Source: Hyphomonadaceae bacterium
GTDB lineage: Bacteria; Pseudomonadota; Alphaproteobacteria; Caulobacterales; Aquidulcibacteraceae
Direction: 5' to 3'
DNA length: 64,000 nucleotides
Assembly (NCBI GenBank): GCA_023384105.1
Contig: JAHDXR010000014.1
Span: forward strand, 34,002-98,001
The notes beneath the pieces were generated by a model, which saw nothing but the letters and a program-made list of their open reading frames with translations, was not told the DNA's origin and ran no database searches. Shown piece by piece: positions 49,698 through 61,411 of this stretch. Both the position numbers and the translations under genes were made by a program. Each line of letters opens with the position of its first letter. The first letter of the stretch is position 1.

Positions 49698-50609
49698 TCA
49701 GCGTATCGGGGCGTCGCCCTGTGCGTTGAGCGCCCGCAGGCCTTCCACCAGCCCGGCGAGGCCGCCGAGGTCGGCCGGCACGATCACCGTGCGCTGCTGA
49801 TTCGAGGTCGCGAGTTCGCCGAACGCTTCGACGTATTTGAGCCCCAGGAAGTAGCGGATCGCGTTCACATCCCCCTTCGAGATCGCCTGCGAAACCATGT
49901 CGGTGGCCTTGGCTTCCGCCTCGGCTTCGCGTTCGCGCGCCTCGGCGTCGCGGAAGGCGGCTTCGCGGCGGCCCTCGGCTTGGAGGATCGCGGCCTGCTT
50001 GGCCCCCTCGGCGCGCAGGATCGCGGCCTGCTTGTCGCCTTCGGCTTCCAGAATCTGCGCGCGGCGTTCGCGCTCGGCCTTCATCTGCCGCGCCATCGCC
50101 TGGGTCAGGTCGGCCGGCGGCGTCAGGTCCTTGATCTCGACGCGCAGCACCTTGGTGCCCCACGCCGACGTCGCCGCATCGACCACTTCCAGCAGCCGCG
50201 CATTGATCGCATCGCGCTGCGACAGCACTTCGTCGAGGTCCATCGAACCGACGACGGTGCGGATATTGGTCATGCAGAGGTTCTGGATCGCCAGCGTCAG
50301 GTTCTCGACCTCATAGGCCGCCTTCGCCGCATCGATCACCTGGACGAACACCACCGCATCGACCGAAACCACCGCGTTGTCGCGCGTGATCACGTCCTGC
50401 TGCGGCACGTCGAGCACCGTCTCCATCATCGACAGGCGCCGGCCGATGCGGTCGACGAACGGAATCAGGAACGAGATGCCGGGCCGCAGCGTGCGGATGT
50501 AGCGGCCGAAGCGCTCCGCCGTATACTGGCGGCCCTGCGGCACCACCTTGATGGCGCTGAAGGCCAGCACTAGCGCCATGACGGCGAAAATCACTACGAC
50601 CGCGTTCAT
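49698..50609 (-). CDS. SPFH/Band-7 (slipin/QmcA-like) membrane protein
   Basis: [53 protein letters not shown]. Confidence 0.93.
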   Translation of the reverse strand: MNAVVVIFAVMALVLAFSAIKVVPQGRQYTAERFGRYIRTLRPGISFLIPFVDRIGRRLSMMETVLDVPQQDVITRDNAVVSVDAVVFVQVIDAAKAAYEVENLTLAIQNLCMTNIRTVVGSMDLDEVLSQRDAINARLLEVVDAATSAWGTKVLRVEIKDLTPPADLTQAMARQMKAERERRAQILEAEGDKQAAILRAEGAKQAAILQAEGRREAAFRDAEAREREAEAEAKATDMVSQAISKGDVNAIRYFLGLKYVEAFGELATSNQQRTVIVPADLGGLAGLVEGLRALNAQGDAPIR

Positions 50610-50651
50610 CGATCATCCCCCGCCGCTTCTGCGGCTTGTCCGTGCTTAAGA

Positions 50652-51134
50652 TCAGGTCAACTGGCCGAGCAAATGCTCGGCGCTGGAAACCTTGTATTCA
50701 CCAGCTTCTTCAACGTTGAGCTGTTCTACCACTCCATCCTTGACGAGCATTGAATAACGCTTGGAGCGCGGCCCCATGCCGAACTTCGAGAAGTCGGCGT
50801 CGAGGCCCACCGCGCGCGCGAACTCGCCCGAGCCGTCGGACAGCATCATGATGTCGTCGGCGACGTTCTCCTGCCTGGCCCACGCGCCCATCACGAAATG
50901 ATCGTTCACCGCCGTGCAGGCGATCACGTCGACGCCCTTGGCCTTCAACTCGCCCTTCAACTCGCGGAAGCTCGGCAGATGGCGCACCGAACAGGTCGGC
51001 GTGAACGCGCCCGGCACGGCGAACAGCGCCACCGTCTTGCCGGCGAAGACGTCCGCCGTCCGCATCGTCTTCATGCCGTCGCTGGTCGGCACGTTGAACT
51101 GGGCGTCCGGCAGCTTGTCACCGACCTTGATCAT
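50652..51134 (-). CDS. peroxiredoxin (Prx5/AhpE-like, redoxin)
   Basis: VALFAVPGAFTPTCSVRHLPSF. Confidence 0.94.
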   Translation of the reverse strand: MIKVGDKLPDAQFNVPTSDGMKTMRTADVFAGKTVALFAVPGAFTPTCSVRHLPSFRELKGELKAKGVDVIACTAVNDHFVMGAWARQENVADDIMMLSDGSGEFARAVGLDADFSKFGMGPRSKRYSMLVKDGVVEQLNVEEAGEYKVSSAEHLLGQLT

Positions 51135-51231
51135 GGGCGTTTCTCCTCAAACCTGCCGCAATCTAGGGCGGCGCGCCCGGATATGCGAGGGGCCCCTTGC
51201 GCGAAAGCGCCGAGCCTGGAAGCATCGGCGC

Positions 51232-51795
51232 ATGGCCAATTCCCTCGCAGGCAAACTTCTGGTGGCGATGCCCGCAATCGGCGACCCGCGCTTCGCCCAC
51301 ACCGTGATCCTGATGTGCTCGCACGACGAGGATCACGCGATGGGCGTCGTCATCAATCGCCCCAAGGACGAACTCACGCTGAGCGAAGTGATGGAACATC
51401 TGGGCATCGAGGCCGGCGACGAGATCGCGCTGCGCGCCGTGCTCGACGGCGGCCCGGTGGCGCAGGACCGCGGCTACGTGCTCCACTCCGACGATTTCAG
51501 CGCCGGCGAGGCGACGCAGGACATCGCCCCCGGCATCCGTCTCACCTCCACCCGCGACGTGCTCGAAGCCATGTCCGGAGAGGACGCGCCGCACGATTTC
51601 GTGCTCGCGCTCGGCTGCGCCGGCTGGGGCGCGGGCCAGCTCGAAAGCGAACTCATGCACAACGCCTGGCTGGTCGTCGATCCCGACAAGGCGATCGTCT
51701 TCGGCGACGAGCACGAAGAGAAATGGATGCGCGCCATCCGCACCCTCGGCATCGATCTCTCGCAGCTGATCAGCGGCGAAGGCGGCCGCGCCTAA
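51232..51795 (+). CDS. YqgE/AlgH family protein
   Basis: LAGKLLVAMPAIGDPRFAHTVILMCSHDEDHAMGVVINRP; GGPVAQDRGYVLH. Confidence 0.95.
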   Translation: MANSLAGKLLVAMPAIGDPRFAHTVILMCSHDEDHAMGVVINRPKDELTLSEVMEHLGIEAGDEIALRAVLDGGPVAQDRGYVLHSDDFSAGEATQDIAPGIRLTSTRDVLEAMSGEDAPHDFVLALGCAGWGAGQLESELMHNAWLVVDPDKAIVFGDEHEEKWMRAIRTLGIDLSQLISGEGGRA

Positions 51796-51798
51796 ACA

Positions 51799-51875
51799 AG
51801 GAGCGCGGGTCTTCAGACCCGCCTTGTTGCGGCGGCGTACGAAAGTGCGGGTCTGAAGACCCGCACTCCTTTTTT
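51799..51875. terminator. family-B paired element acting as terminator
   Basis: GGAGCGCGGGTCTTCAGACCCGC ... GCGGGTCTGAAGACCCGCACTCC followed by TTTTTT, between convergent genes. Confidence 0.85.
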
Positions 51876-51956
51876 GCCTTCAACGCCGCCGCCTCGCCAC
51901 CCGCTCCATTAACGCCGGGTATTTCGCCGGCGCCGCCGCCGGCCTGAGCGCCAGCA

Positions 51957-52643
51957 TCAGACTTTCCCCGCCACGTAGCTTTCGATCGCTTCGCGCCGCT
52001 GCGCCGCGAACGCGGAGAAGAGCTGCTTCACCGCCGCCACCGTCTTCTCGTCCGCCGTCTCCGGCCGGCCCGAATTGAACGGCGGCGCCGGCGCGTATTC
52101 GATTGCGAGCTGGATCGTCTTGGCGGCGTCTTCGCCCGCCAGCTCGGCGACGATGGTCAGCGCGATGTCGATGCCCGCCGTCACGCCGCCGCCGGTGATC
52201 GCCTCGCCGTCGCGGACCACGCGCGCGCCGTCCGGCACGGCGCCGAACGCGCCGAGTAATTCGCGGTAGGCCCAGTGCGAACCCGCGCGCTTGCCCTTCA
52301 ACAGCCCCGCCGCCGCCAGGATCAGCGAACCGGTGCAGACGCTGGCGACATAGCGCGCACCCGCGCCGAGCCGCTTCACTTCGCCCATGAATGCCGGATC
52401 GAGCATCGCCTCGGTCTGGCCCGGCCCGCCCGGGATCATGATCATGTCCGCGCGCTCGACATCGGCGAGGCGCGCGAGGCGCGCGAACGTCAGCCCCATC
52501 TCGCTGACAAGTTCCCCGCCCTCCTTCGAGGCCAGCACCACCTCCGCGCCCGGCATGCGCGCCAGCACTTCGTAGGGCCCGGTGAAGTCGAGCTGGGTGA
52601 GGCGCGGATAGAGGATGAACACGATGCGGAACGGCGCGGCCAT
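51957..52643 (-). CDS. DJ-1/PfpI family protein
   Basis: RIVFILYPRLTQLDFTGPYEVLARMPGAEV, ARYVASVCTGSLILAAAGLL. Confidence 0.9.
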   Translation of the reverse strand: MAAPFRIVFILYPRLTQLDFTGPYEVLARMPGAEVVLASKEGGELVSEMGLTFARLARLADVERADMIMIPGGPGQTEAMLDPAFMGEVKRLGAGARYVASVCTGSLILAAAGLLKGKRAGSHWAYRELLGAFGAVPDGARVVRDGEAITGGGVTAGIDIALTIVAELAGEDAAKTIQLAIEYAPAPPFNSGRPETADEKTVAAVKQLFSAFAAQRREAIESYVAGKV

Positions 52644-52696
52644 GGGAATGCCTCCTGTTGACAGCGCCATCATGGCCGCGCGAGGCTCTGGCGGAA

Positions 52697-53659
52697 ATGT
52701 CAAAGACACCTCGTTTTCCGCCAAAGCCGCGCAGGATCGAGATCATCCTGTTTCCCGGCTTCCAGATCGTCGACGCCGCCGGCCCGATGGGCGCGTTCGA
52801 GATCGCCGCGCGCTTCGTACCCGACGCCTACGCGCTGACGCTCGTCGCCGCGCGCGCCGGCTTGATCGCTTCGTCCGCCGGCGCGCCGATGCCGGCGCGG
52901 AAAATCGGCGCGGGAAAGGTCGACACCATCATCGTCGCCGGCGGCCACGGCACGGGCGAAGCGATGCGCGACGCCGCGCTCGTCGCCGCCGTCAAACGCG
53001 CGCCCAAGCGCGCCCGCCGCGTCGCCAGCGTCTGCTCCGGCGCGTTCATCCTCGCCGCCGCCGGCCTGCTCGACGGCAAGACCTGCACCACGCATTGGCG
53101 GCGCGCCGCGCAACTGGCGCGGCTGTTTCCGAACCTGCGCGTCGAGCCCGACCGCATCCACGTCCAGGACGGCGCGATCTGGACCTCGGCCGGCGTCACC
53201 GCCGGCATCGATCTCGCGCTGGCCATGATCGAAGGCGATCTCGGCGCCGATGTCGCCGCCGACGTGGCGCGCGAGATGGTGGTCTACGCCAAGCGGCCCG
53301 GCGGCCAGGCGCAGCACTCGGCGCTGCTCGAGATCGAGGCGCCGCGCTTCGCCGAACTGAACGCCTGGATGCGCGATCATTTGAGCGAGGATCTCTCGGT
53401 CGACGCGCTGGCGCGCCGCGCGGCGATGAGCCCGCGCACTTTCGCCCGCGCCTATGCGGCCGACACTGGCGTCACGCCGGCGAAAGCGGTCGAGCGCTTG
53501 CGCGTCGACGCCGCGCGCGCGGCGCTGGCGCAAGGCGGCGCGATCCAGGAGACCGCCCGCCGCACCGGCTTCGGCGATCCCGAGCGCATGCGCCGCGCCT
53601 TCATCCGCCTCTACGGCGCGCCGCCCGCGGCGCTGCGGCGGACGCTGCGTCCGGCTTGA
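52697..53659 (+). CDS. GlxA-type transcriptional regulator (DJ-1/PfpI plus AraC HTH)
   Basis: IEIILFPGFQIVDAAGPMGAFEIAARF; AraC domain LARRAAMSPRTFARAYAADTGVTPAKAVERLRVDAARAAL. Confidence 0.93.
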   Translation: MSKTPRFPPKPRRIEIILFPGFQIVDAAGPMGAFEIAARFVPDAYALTLVAARAGLIASSAGAPMPARKIGAGKVDTIIVAGGHGTGEAMRDAALVAAVKRAPKRARRVASVCSGAFILAAAGLLDGKTCTTHWRRAAQLARLFPNLRVEPDRIHVQDGAIWTSAGVTAGIDLALAMIEGDLGADVAADVAREMVVYAKRPGGQAQHSALLEIEAPRFAELNAWMRDHLSEDLSVDALARRAAMSPRTFARAYAADTGVTPAKAVERLRVDAARAALAQGGAIQETARRTGFGDPERMRRAFIRLYGAPPAALRRTLRPA

Positions 53660-53691
53660 CGGCGCCGGCGGTTCGGCGGACGACTTTCGCC

Positions 53692-54489
53692 ATGGCCAAA
53701 CCGAACCAGAAAACCATTTTCGTCACCGGCGCCGGCTCCGGCATCGGACGCGCCACAGCGCAGCTGTTCGCCGAACGCGGCTGGTTCGTCGGCATCTCCG
53801 ACATCAACCCGCAAGGGCTCGAGGAAACCGCGGCGATGCTGCCCGAGGGGCAACGCATTTCGATGATGCTCGACACGCGCGACCGCGCCGCCTGGGCGCG
53901 CGCGATCGAGACGTTCGGCCAGGTCACCAACCGGCGCATGGACGTGCTGTTCAACAACGCCGGCGTCGGCAAGGGCGGCTGGATCGAGGAAATGGCGCCC
54001 GACGACATCGACCTCACGCTCGATGTGAACCTGAAAGGCGTCATCAACGGCTGCATCGCCGCGCTGCCGCTGCTGAAGGACGCGCAAGGGCGCATCGTCA
54101 ACGTCGCTTCCGTCGCCGGCGTGTTCGGCGCGCCGAAGCTCGCGGTCTATTGCGCCACCAAGTTCGGCGTGCGCGGGCTCACCGAAGCGCTCGATGTCGA
54201 ATACTCGCGCTTCGGCGTGCGCGTGGTTTCGCTGATGCCCTGGTTCGTGGACACCGCCATCCTCGACGGCCGCGACTCAAACTCGAACCGCAACATCCGC
54301 GATCAGCTCACCGAAAACAAAACGCCGATCTATCCCGTCCACATGGCCGCCGAACGCGCCTGGGACGCCGCCCACGGCAAGGACATCCACTACATGGTCG
54401 GCAAGGAAGCCGAGCGCGCCCGCTTCGCCGCGCGCTTCTTCCCCAACGCCATGCGCAATCAGGTCAAGAAGACCCTGGTCGACGACTGA
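53692..54489 (+). CDS. SDR family oxidoreductase
   Basis: IFVTGAGSGIGRATAQLFAERGW, NNAGVGKGGWIEE, YCATKFGVRGLTEAL. Confidence 0.93.
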   Translation: MAKPNQKTIFVTGAGSGIGRATAQLFAERGWFVGISDINPQGLEETAAMLPEGQRISMMLDTRDRAAWARAIETFGQVTNRRMDVLFNNAGVGKGGWIEEMAPDDIDLTLDVNLKGVINGCIAALPLLKDAQGRIVNVASVAGVFGAPKLAVYCATKFGVRGLTEALDVEYSRFGVRVVSLMPWFVDTAILDGRDSNSNRNIRDQLTENKTPIYPVHMAAERAWDAAHGKDIHYMVGKEAERARFAARFFPNAMRNQVKKTLVDD

Positions 54490-54501
54490 AGCGCCGCCCT
54501 C

Positions 54502-54628
54502 TATGGACCGCCGGCGTCCCGCCGGCATGCATAAACCTGTGAAGGTTGGACCGCGCGGCTCCGCCGCGCCTGCGATGCGCTTCGCTTTCAAACTATGCAC
54601 ATTGCCGGCGGGACGCCGGCGGTCCATA
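54502..54628. repeat. family-A element, full length
   Basis: TATGGACCGCCGGCGTCCCGCCGGCATGCA ... TTGCCGGCGGGACGCCGGCGGTCCATA. Confidence 0.92.
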
Positions 54629-54634
54629 GGTGGT

Positions 54635-55606
54635 TTAGGTTGCGACTTCGCCGGTCGCCGCATCGGCGGTCGGCGCAGCCGGCGCGGTCGCGATGGTTTC
54701 GCTCACCGCCGGCGCGGGATCGACCGCTTGCTCCAGCACCGCATCCACGGTCGGATCGTCGCCGTCCGGGATCAGCGCGTCGGCCGCGCTGCGGCGGGCC
54801 GCAAACGAGCCGCGGCGGCGCGCCAGCGCTTCCTGGTAGACGGCGCGTTCGGCCCCGCGCGGGAAGCGGTAGAAGACGTGGCTGCCGATATTGGTGGTCT
54901 CCACCAGGCCCGCATTCCAGACCGGGTTCACGGCGTGGGTGTGATAGTGCGTGGCGCCGCCCGTCAGCGGGCGGGTGTAGCCCAGCATCACCGCGGTCGC
55001 GACGCGCTGGGCGCGCTCCCAGGCGCGGCCGCGCGGGCGATGGTTCAGCGAACCGTCGCAGGTGAAGGTGAACTGGCAGCCGGTGGCCCGGTGCGAGCCC
55101 TGATAGACGACGCCGCAGACCGAGTTCGGGTAAGCGCGCGAATGCACCCGGTTCATGACCACTTCGGCCACCGCGACCTGCCCGCGCTGGCTCTCGCCGC
55201 GCGCCTCGTAATAGATCGCCTGGCTCAGGCAGGCGTGCTGGCGCGGATCGACCTGCGGTTCGGCCTGGCTGTTCTGCTCGGGCGGCGCGGTCGGGCCGCG
55301 CAGCACCGCCTGCACCATCATGGCGCGCGCGTCGGCGCTCTCGAACAGCGTGGCGGCGCCGCGCGCGCGCAGCCCGTCATTGGTGCGGAAAGAGGTGAGT
55401 TCGACGCGCGCGTTCGGCTCCGACGCCAGCAACTGCTGTTGCAGCTCGGCCTGGAACGCGGTCGAGGTGGCGGCCCACTCGGCGCCTTCGCGCTGCTCAG
55501 CGGCGCGATGCGAGATCACGGGCATCGCGACTGCAGCAGCCGCGAGGCACATGATCGTAGCTGCGCCCTGGCGCACGGCCAGAGGGTTCCTGTCGATCTC
55601 AACCAT
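54635..55606 (-). CDS. SleB/CwlJ-type cell wall hydrolase
   Basis: CLSQAIYYEARGESQRGQVAVAEVVMNRVHSRAYPNSVCGVVYQGS...CQFTFTCDG. Start chosen at MVEIDRN; MHLSLFW at 55669 is possible. Confidence 0.85.
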   Translation of the reverse strand: MVEIDRNPLAVRQGAATIMCLAAAAVAMPVISHRAAEQREGAEWAATSTAFQAELQQQLLASEPNARVELTSFRTNDGLRARGAATLFESADARAMMVQAVLRGPTAPPEQNSQAEPQVDPRQHACLSQAIYYEARGESQRGQVAVAEVVMNRVHSRAYPNSVCGVVYQGSHRATGCQFTFTCDGSLNHRPRGRAWERAQRVATAVMLGYTRPLTGGATHYHTHAVNPVWNAGLVETTNIGSHVFYRFPRGAERAVYQEALARRRGSFAARRSAADALIPDGDDPTVDAVLEQAVDPAPAVSETIATAPAAPTADAATGEVAT

Positions 55607-55668
55607 CACTTGGGTCCGAATCTCGCCCGCAAGAATAGCCAGTCGACGCCAGAACAACGACAAATGCA

Positions 55669-55684
55669 TTAAGCCCCGCTTAAC
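55669..55684. promoter_or_regulatory. perfect CtrA-type box
   Basis: TTAA-GCCCCGC-TTAAC, about 63-78 bp upstream of the preferred sleB-like start. Confidence 0.6.
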
Positions 55685-56234
55685 AGCGTGCAGTTTTGGG
55701 ACAGTTCGGCCCCAAGTAACCGCAGCAGCAAACTTCCATTTTGCCTTCGCAATAACAGCCAAGACGACCTGGGCGGGATACAGGAGGGGAACCGCCGGGG
55801 CGATTGACTTTTTGTTCATAGTCTCGACTGCCCCGCATTTGGCCTGAATTACCTGGCCAAGCGCGGCGCCTCCGCCACAGCCCGAAGGCCCGTTCGAGGC
55901 ACAGCCATGCGCAAAACGTGCCGATTCACCGGTTCGGAGATTTTTTACCGCGTTCGGCCCAGGCGCCCCGGCGTTGGCCTGACGCAACGGCGCCTGCGAC
56001 ACCGCGACAGCCCCCGGGCCGGCGCGCCGGCGCGGCCTCAGCCGTTCGCCGGAGGTGCGGTCAGCAAACGCCAAGTCGTCAGCCCTAAGCCGCGGCCCGG
56101 CCCCGTTCGTCAGCCCAGCCGCCCCGAGACCGCCCAGCCAGAACCAGCGGGGCGCGAACGGAACGGCGGTAAAAGCTTGCGCCGCCGGATTGGTTCCGGA
56201 TGCGCAACGCAAAATTTCGGCAATGCGGCTGGGC

Positions 56235-58904
<2,670 letters not shown>

Positions 58905-58921
58905 CGTCGCTCTACCTCACT

Positions 58922-59041
58922 GCTCCCCCGCAAGCGGGGGAGCTGTCATGCGAAGCATGACTGAGGGGGCGTGCGCCGTCCTTCGACGGACTTGCCCCCT
59001 CCGCTTCGCTTCGCTCAGCACCTCCCCCGCGCGGGGGAGGA
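58922..59041. repeat. family-C palindromic element
   Basis: GCTCCCCCGCAAGCGGGGGAGCTGTCATGCGAAGCATGACTGAGGGGGCG ... CACCTCCCCCGCGCGGGGGAGG; same layout as 13409-13540. Confidence 0.85.
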
Positions 59042-59043
59042 GT

Positions 59044-61302
59044 TCAACCCTCGATCTTCGAGAAGTCCGCCACGGCGGACAGCGCTTCCCGGAAGCGCGA
59101 GAGCAGCAGAAGTCTGTTGCGCCGGATCTCTTCCTCCGGCGCGTTCACCAGCACCTTATCGAAAAACGCGTCGACGGGGGAACGCAAGCCCGAGAGCGCC
59201 TTCATCGCCGCGGCGAAATCTTCCTTCTCCACCGCAGCGCGCGCCGCCGGCAGCGCCTTCTCCAGCGCCTCGTAAAGCGCCTTCTCGGCCGGCTCGGCCA
59301 ACAGCTTCGCATCGAGCCCCGCGGCGATATCCGCCGCGGCGAGCCCTTTGCCCTTCTTCTCCTCCGCCGCCAGAATATTCGCCGCGCGCTTGTACCCCGC
59401 CAGCAAGTTCGCGCCGTCCTCGGTTTTCAGGAACGCATCCAGCGCCTCGACGCGCGCAACGATGCGCACGAGATCGTCATCGACTTCCTTCGTTACGGGA
59501 TTTGGCGCAAACACAGCGTCGACCAGATCATGACGTTTGCCTTGGTCGCGAAGCTGAACCTTGAGGCGGTCGGCCAGGAAGGCGAGCAAGTCTCGCACCA
59601 GTTCCTCAGCTTCGAAGGCCGTCCTGCTAACGGTAATAGTCGCTGTGCCCGGCCCGTGCGGGCCTTCTACCGTTTCGTGCGTCGTGGTCGTAGTCATGAC
59701 CACATTCACAAATGCACGCACCGCTCGGAAAGCTGATTCCGAAAGCGGCAGGCGGATGCCCGCGCCCACAAGCATCCGGACCACACCAAGCGCCGCGCGC
59801 CTTAACGCATATGGATCGCTCGACCCCGTCGGTTTCTCATCGATCGCCCAGAACCCCACCAGCGTATCCAGCTTGTCCGCCAGCGCCAGCGCCACCGCCA
59901 CCGGATCGCTCGGCACGCGGTCGTTGGGGCCCAGCGGGCGGTAGTGGTCTTCGATGGCTTGCGCGACCTGCTCCCCCTCCCCGCGAGGGGGTTCTGCGTT
60001 CAACTCCAACAGATAAAGCTGGCGCCCCACCTGCCCCTGCAGCTCCGGAAACTCGCCCACCGTCTCCGTCACCAGATCCATCTTGCAGAGTTCGGCCGCG
60101 CGTTCGACCGCGGCGACAAACGCACTCTCCGTTGCGAACGCGCCGGCCGGCGGGAACGCCGGCGGTCCATGCTGCGCCCACACGACCGGCGCCAGCTCGC
60201 GCGCCAGCGCCTTCACGCGCTCGACCTTGCCCCACACCGAGCCAAGTTTCTGGTGGAACACGATCTGCTTCAGCTTCTCGCGCCGCGCTTCGGTGTAGAG
60301 CGGCGTTTTGCGGTCCGCATCCCAGAAGAAGCGCGCGTCGTTCAGCCGCGCCGACAGCACGCGCGCATTGCCGGCCGCTATCGCCTTGCCGCCATCCTTC
60401 GCCTCGACGTTCGCCACCACGATGAAATGCGGCGCGAGCTTTTGCGCCTTCGGATCGCGCACGGCGAAATATTTCTGGTGCGTGCGCATCGAAAGCCGGA
60501 TCACTTCGCCGGGCAGATCGAGGAAGGCCGGGTCCATCTCGCCCAGGAGCACCACCGGCCACTCGACAAGGCCCGCCACCTCTTCGAGCAGGCCCACGTC
60601 CTCGACCAGCTCCAGCCCCTTAGCGGCGCAGAGCGCGCGCGCCTGCTCCAGGATGATCGCCTTGCGCTCCTCGCGGTCGATCAGCACGTTCGCGCCGCGC
60701 AGCCTGGCGGCGTAATCGGCGAAGTCCTTTGGCTTGATCGGCCCCGGCGCATGGAAGCGATGGCCCCACGTCTCGGGCTTGACGCCGACGCCGTCGATCT
60801 CGATCTTCACCGGCGCGCCGTCGAACAGACAAAGCACATTGTGCAGCGGCCGCACCCAGGTCAGATCGCTCGCGCCCGAGCGCATCGATTTCGGCCACGG
60901 AAACGCGCGCACGATCTCCGGCGCGATCTCCTGCACGATCGCCGCCGTCGCCCGCCCCGCGCGCCCGATCCGCGCGACGTAGAACGCGCCCTTCTTGTCC
61001 TCGACGATCTGCGCCTGGTCGATCGAGCTTAGCCCCGCGCTCTTCAGGAAGCCCTGCACCGCTTGCTCCGGCGCGCCCACGCGCGGACCCTTCTTCTCCT
61101 CGCTCACATCCGCCGCCTTCGCCGGCAGGTCGTCGATCGCCAGGCCAAGCCGGCGCGGAGAGGAAAACGTCCTGAGCCCCTTCGCCTCCAGCCCCGCCGC
61201 TTTCAATCTCTCGCCGAACAGCCGCGCAAGATCCTCCTCCGCCCGCTTCTGCATGCGCGCGGGAATTTCCTCGGAAAACAGTTCGAGCAGGAGCTGGGGC
61301 AT
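59044..61302 (-). CDS. glyS: glycyl-tRNA synthetase beta subunit
   Basis: [72 protein letters not shown]. Contains repeat-derived in-frame insertions. Confidence 0.96.
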   Translation of the reverse strand: MPQLLLELFSEEIPARMQKRAEEDLARLFGERLKAAGLEAKGLRTFSSPRRLGLAIDDLPAKAADVSEEKKGPRVGAPEQAVQGFLKSAGLSSIDQAQIVEDKKGAFYVARIGRAGRATAAIVQEIAPEIVRAFPWPKSMRSGASDLTWVRPLHNVLCLFDGAPVKIEIDGVGVKPETWGHRFHAPGPIKPKDFADYAARLRGANVLIDREERKAIILEQARALCAAKGLELVEDVGLLEEVAGLVEWPVVLLGEMDPAFLDLPGEVIRLSMRTHQKYFAVRDPKAQKLAPHFIVVANVEAKDGGKAIAAGNARVLSARLNDARFFWDADRKTPLYTEARREKLKQIVFHQKLGSVWGKVERVKALARELAPVVWAQHGPPAFPPAGAFATESAFVAAVERAAELCKMDLVTETVGEFPELQGQVGRQLYLLELNAEPPRGEGEQVAQAIEDHYRPLGPNDRVPSDPVAVALALADKLDTLVGFWAIDEKPTGSSDPYALRRAALGVVRMLVGAGIRLPLSESAFRAVRAFVNVVMTTTTTHETVEGPHGPGTATITVSRTAFEAEELVRDLLAFLADRLKVQLRDQGKRHDLVDAVFAPNPVTKEVDDDLVRIVARVEALDAFLKTEDGANLLAGYKRAANILAAEEKKGKGLAAADIAAGLDAKLLAEPAEKALYEALEKALPAARAAVEKEDFAAAMKALSGLRSPVDAFFDKVLVNAPEEEIRRNRLLLLSRFREALSAVADFSKIEG
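59971..59993. repeat. family-C-like palindrome inside glyS
   Basis: CTCCCCCTCCCCGCGAGGGGGTT; encodes the EPPRGEG segment on the minus strand. Confidence 0.55.
60146..60170. repeat. family-A arm inside glyS
   Basis: GCCGGCGGGAACGCCGGCGGTCCAT, a one-base variant of the standard arm; encodes [10 protein letters not shown] on the minus strand. Confidence 0.8.
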
Positions 61303-61312
61303 TAGACCGACT

Positions 61313-61339
61313 CTCCCCCTCCCCCTTGCGGGGAGGGGG
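61313..61339. repeat. family-C-like palindrome between glyQ and glyS
   Basis: CTCCCCCTCCCCCTTGCGGGGAGGGGG. Confidence 0.65.
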
Positions 61340-61411
61340 CCGGGGGGCGGGGGGCGTCGAGGAACGCGCGCGCACCGCGAGGGGGCGGGGGTGGCGTGCA
61401 ATCGTTCGACG

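Noticed and set aside
54503-55672. 389-aa plus-strand ORF starting in the family-A element
   Set aside because: Starts with repeat translation (MDRRRPAGMHK) and is antisense to the sleB-like gene.
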